Assembly: GCA_021779655.1 (NCBI GenBank)
Contig: JAJYAF010000106.1
Coordinates: 1-7,308 of the forward strand
DNA from: Pseudomonadota bacterium
Lineage (GTDB): Bacteria > Pseudomonadota > Alphaproteobacteria > Acetobacterales > Acetobacteraceae
Length of the DNA stretch: 7,308 bases
Direction of reading: 5' to 3'
Shown here: piece after piece, positions 6,051 through 7,308 of the stretch
Numbering within the stretch: position 1 is the first letter of the stretch
Layout: each line of letters starts with the position of its first letter
The notes under the pieces: model-generated
What the model was told of the DNA's origin: nothing
The model's input: the letters and a program-made list of their open reading frames with translations, nothing else
Database searches by the model: none
Made by a program: the position numbers and the translations under genes

Positions 6051-7308
6051 GCACGCGCGCGACATTGCTCGATCAGGCCCACGACCTGCTTGCGGCCGCG
6101 CGGGCGGCCGGGGCGGACGCGGCGGATACCACGATGAGCATCGGCACCTCGCTCGCCGTGCAACGGCGGCTGGGCAAGACCGAGGAGACGGAGCGCGCGG
6201 AATCGCGCGAAGTGGGCCTTCGGGTGTTCATCGGGCGCAGGAACGCGAGCGTCTCCGCCGGCTCGATCGACCCGCTGGCCTTCCGGCGTCTGGCCGAGCA
6301 GGCGGTGGCCATGGCCCGGCTGGTGCCGGAAGACCCTTACGCCGAAATCCCCGACGCGCCGCCGGCGATCGACCCGGCTTTCCTGCAACTGAACGATCCG
6401 GCGGAACCGGAGATGGCGGTGCTGATCGCCCGCGCGGCCGGGGCGGAGGATGCGGCGCTGGCCGTGCCGGGCATCACCAATTCCGAGGGCGCCTCGGCGA
6501 GCTGGGGACGCAGCCGGGCCATCCTCGCCACCAGCCGGGGATTCGCCGGCGAATACGCGCGCACCAGCCACGGGATCTCCGTCTCGGTGATCGCGGGGAC
6601 CGGAACGGGCATGCAGCGGGATTACGATTTCTCCGCCGCCGTACATGGGGAAGACCTGGAAGACCCGGCGCTGCTCGGCCGGAGGGCGGCGCGGCAGGCG
6701 CTCGACCGGCTCAATCCCGTGCGGCCGAAGACGGCGAAGCTGCCGGTGGTGTTCGACCCCCGCGTGTCCAACAGCTTCCTCTCCGCGCTCAGCGCCGCGA
6801 TCAACGGGGCGGCGGTGGCGCGCGGCACCACCTTCCTCAAGGACAAGCTGGGGGCGCGGATCTTCGCGCCGGGAATCACCGTGATCGATGACCCGTTGCG
6901 GGTGCGCGGCCTGCGCTCGCGCGCTTTCGACGGCGAGGGCCAGCGCGGCGGGAAGCGCGCCTTCATCGCCGATGGCGTTCTGACCGGCTGGATCATGGAC
7001 ACGCGCAGCGCCAACCAGCTTGGCCTGAAGACCACGGGCCATGCCGGCGGGGGGAGCAATTTCCATATGGAACCGGGAACGCTTTCGCCCGAGGCGCTGA
7101 TGGCGGATATCCGCGAGGGACTGTATGTCACCGAGCTGATGGGCGGCGGCGTGAACGGGATCACCGGCGATTACTCGCGCGGCGCCGCCGGCTTCATGAT
7201 CCGTGACGGCAGGCGGGCGGAGCCGGTCGCGGAGTTCACGCTGGCCGGCCATGCCCTGGAAATTTTCGCCGGGCTGCGGCCGGCGAACGACCTCTCCTTC
7301 AAGCGCGG
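6047..7308 (+). CDS. pmbA: TldE/PmbA, non-catalytic subunit of the TldD-TldE metalloprotease (3' end cut by the window)
   Basis: The frame is open for 420 codons from the ATG in the ATGA overlap with the M16 gene to the right edge. E. coli PmbA has 450 residues, so only about 20-30 are missing. In E. coli, TldD and TldE/PmbA form a complex that trims the microcin B17 leader and degrades the CcdA antitoxin and other unfolded peptides. The zinc site sits in TldD. Visible family features are the N-terminal AARAAGADAADTT segment, TNSEGASASWGRSRAILATS in the middle, TTGHAGGGSNFH at about 329-340, and the near-invariant VTELMGGGVNGITGDYSRGA (361-380) close to the end. No HExxxH zinc motif is present, as expected for TldE rather than TldD. 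The tldD gene is not in the window. Ribosome site is weak, consistent with coupling to the upstream gene. Confidence 0.93.
   Translation, partial: MSTRATLLDQAHDLLAAARAAGADAADTTMSIGTSLAVQRRLGKTEETERAESREVGLRVFIGRRNASVSAGSIDPLAFRRLAEQAVAMARLVPEDPYAEIPDAPPAIDPAFLQLNDPAEPEMAVLIARAAGAEDAALAVPGITNSEGASASWGRSRAILATSRGFAGEYARTSHGISVSVIAGTGTGMQRDYDFSAAVHGEDLEDPALLGRRAARQALDRLNPVRPKTAKLPVVFDPRVSNSFLSALSAAINGAAVARGTTFLKDKLGARIFAPGITVIDDPLRVRGLRSRAFDGEGQRGGKRAFIADGVLTGWIMDTRSANQLGLKTTGHAGGGSNFHMEPGTLSPEALMADIREGLYVTELMGGGVNGITGDYSRGAAGFMIRDGRRAEPVAEFTLAGHALEIFAGLRPANDLSFKR

Noticed and set aside
4692..7252. Two long minus-strand open frames (457 and 521 codons) opposite the M16 and pmbA genes
   Set aside because: Both are low-complexity Arg/His/Gly/Pro translations with no motifs, lying opposite genes with full sets of family motifs.
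4785..7308. Possible modified-peptide (RiPP) biosynthetic cluster suggested by M16 plus TldE
   Set aside because: No precursor peptide, cyclase/dehydratase or transporter is visible, tldD is absent from the window, and the operon begins with housekeeping genes hemW and thrC.

Overview
This window looks like ordinary chromosomal DNA from a high-GC alphaproteobacterium. The CarD/CdnL, HemW, threonine synthase, M16 peptidase and TldE-type proteins all read like alphaproteobacterial members of their families, and the SYLF protein in particular resembles those of Acetobacteraceae (Rhodospirillales). This placement comes from remembered family resemblance; no database search was run. There are no insertion sequences, integrases, tRNA or rRNA genes, CRISPR arrays or phage genes in view, and the genes share one GC-rich codon style.

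Left part (1-1504): a CarD/CdnL-type RNA polymerase-binding regulator runs rightward from the left edge and probably begins outside the window. It converges on a leftward gene for an exported SYLF-domain (Ysc84-like) lipid-binding protein. A perfect 15-bp hairpin between them probably terminates transcription. Upstream of the SYLF gene is about 170 bp of less GC-rich non-coding DNA with two structured elements: three spaced copies of a TCGTT-rTAG-like motif next to the start, and a large interrupted hairpin.

Middle (1505-2192): a leftward histidine-phosphatase-family gene is divergent from hemW, with only 55 bp between the two chosen start codons.

Right part (2193-7308): four rightward genes are tightly packed and look like one operon. 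They are hemW (heme chaperone, radical-SAM family), thrC (threonine synthase), an M16 zinc peptidase related to mitochondrial processing peptidase, and pmbA/tldE (non-catalytic partner of the TldD metalloprotease), cut by the right edge. thrC and the peptidase abut with no gap, and peptidase and pmbA overlap by 4 bp (ATGA), so translation is probably coupled. The genes share no obvious single pathway: heme handling, threonine synthesis and two types of proteolysis.

I found no convincing new biological system. The items most worth a second look are the repeat array and hairpin in the SYLF upstream region, the tail and N-terminal extension of the CarD protein, and the joining of M16 and TldE protease genes in one transcription unit.
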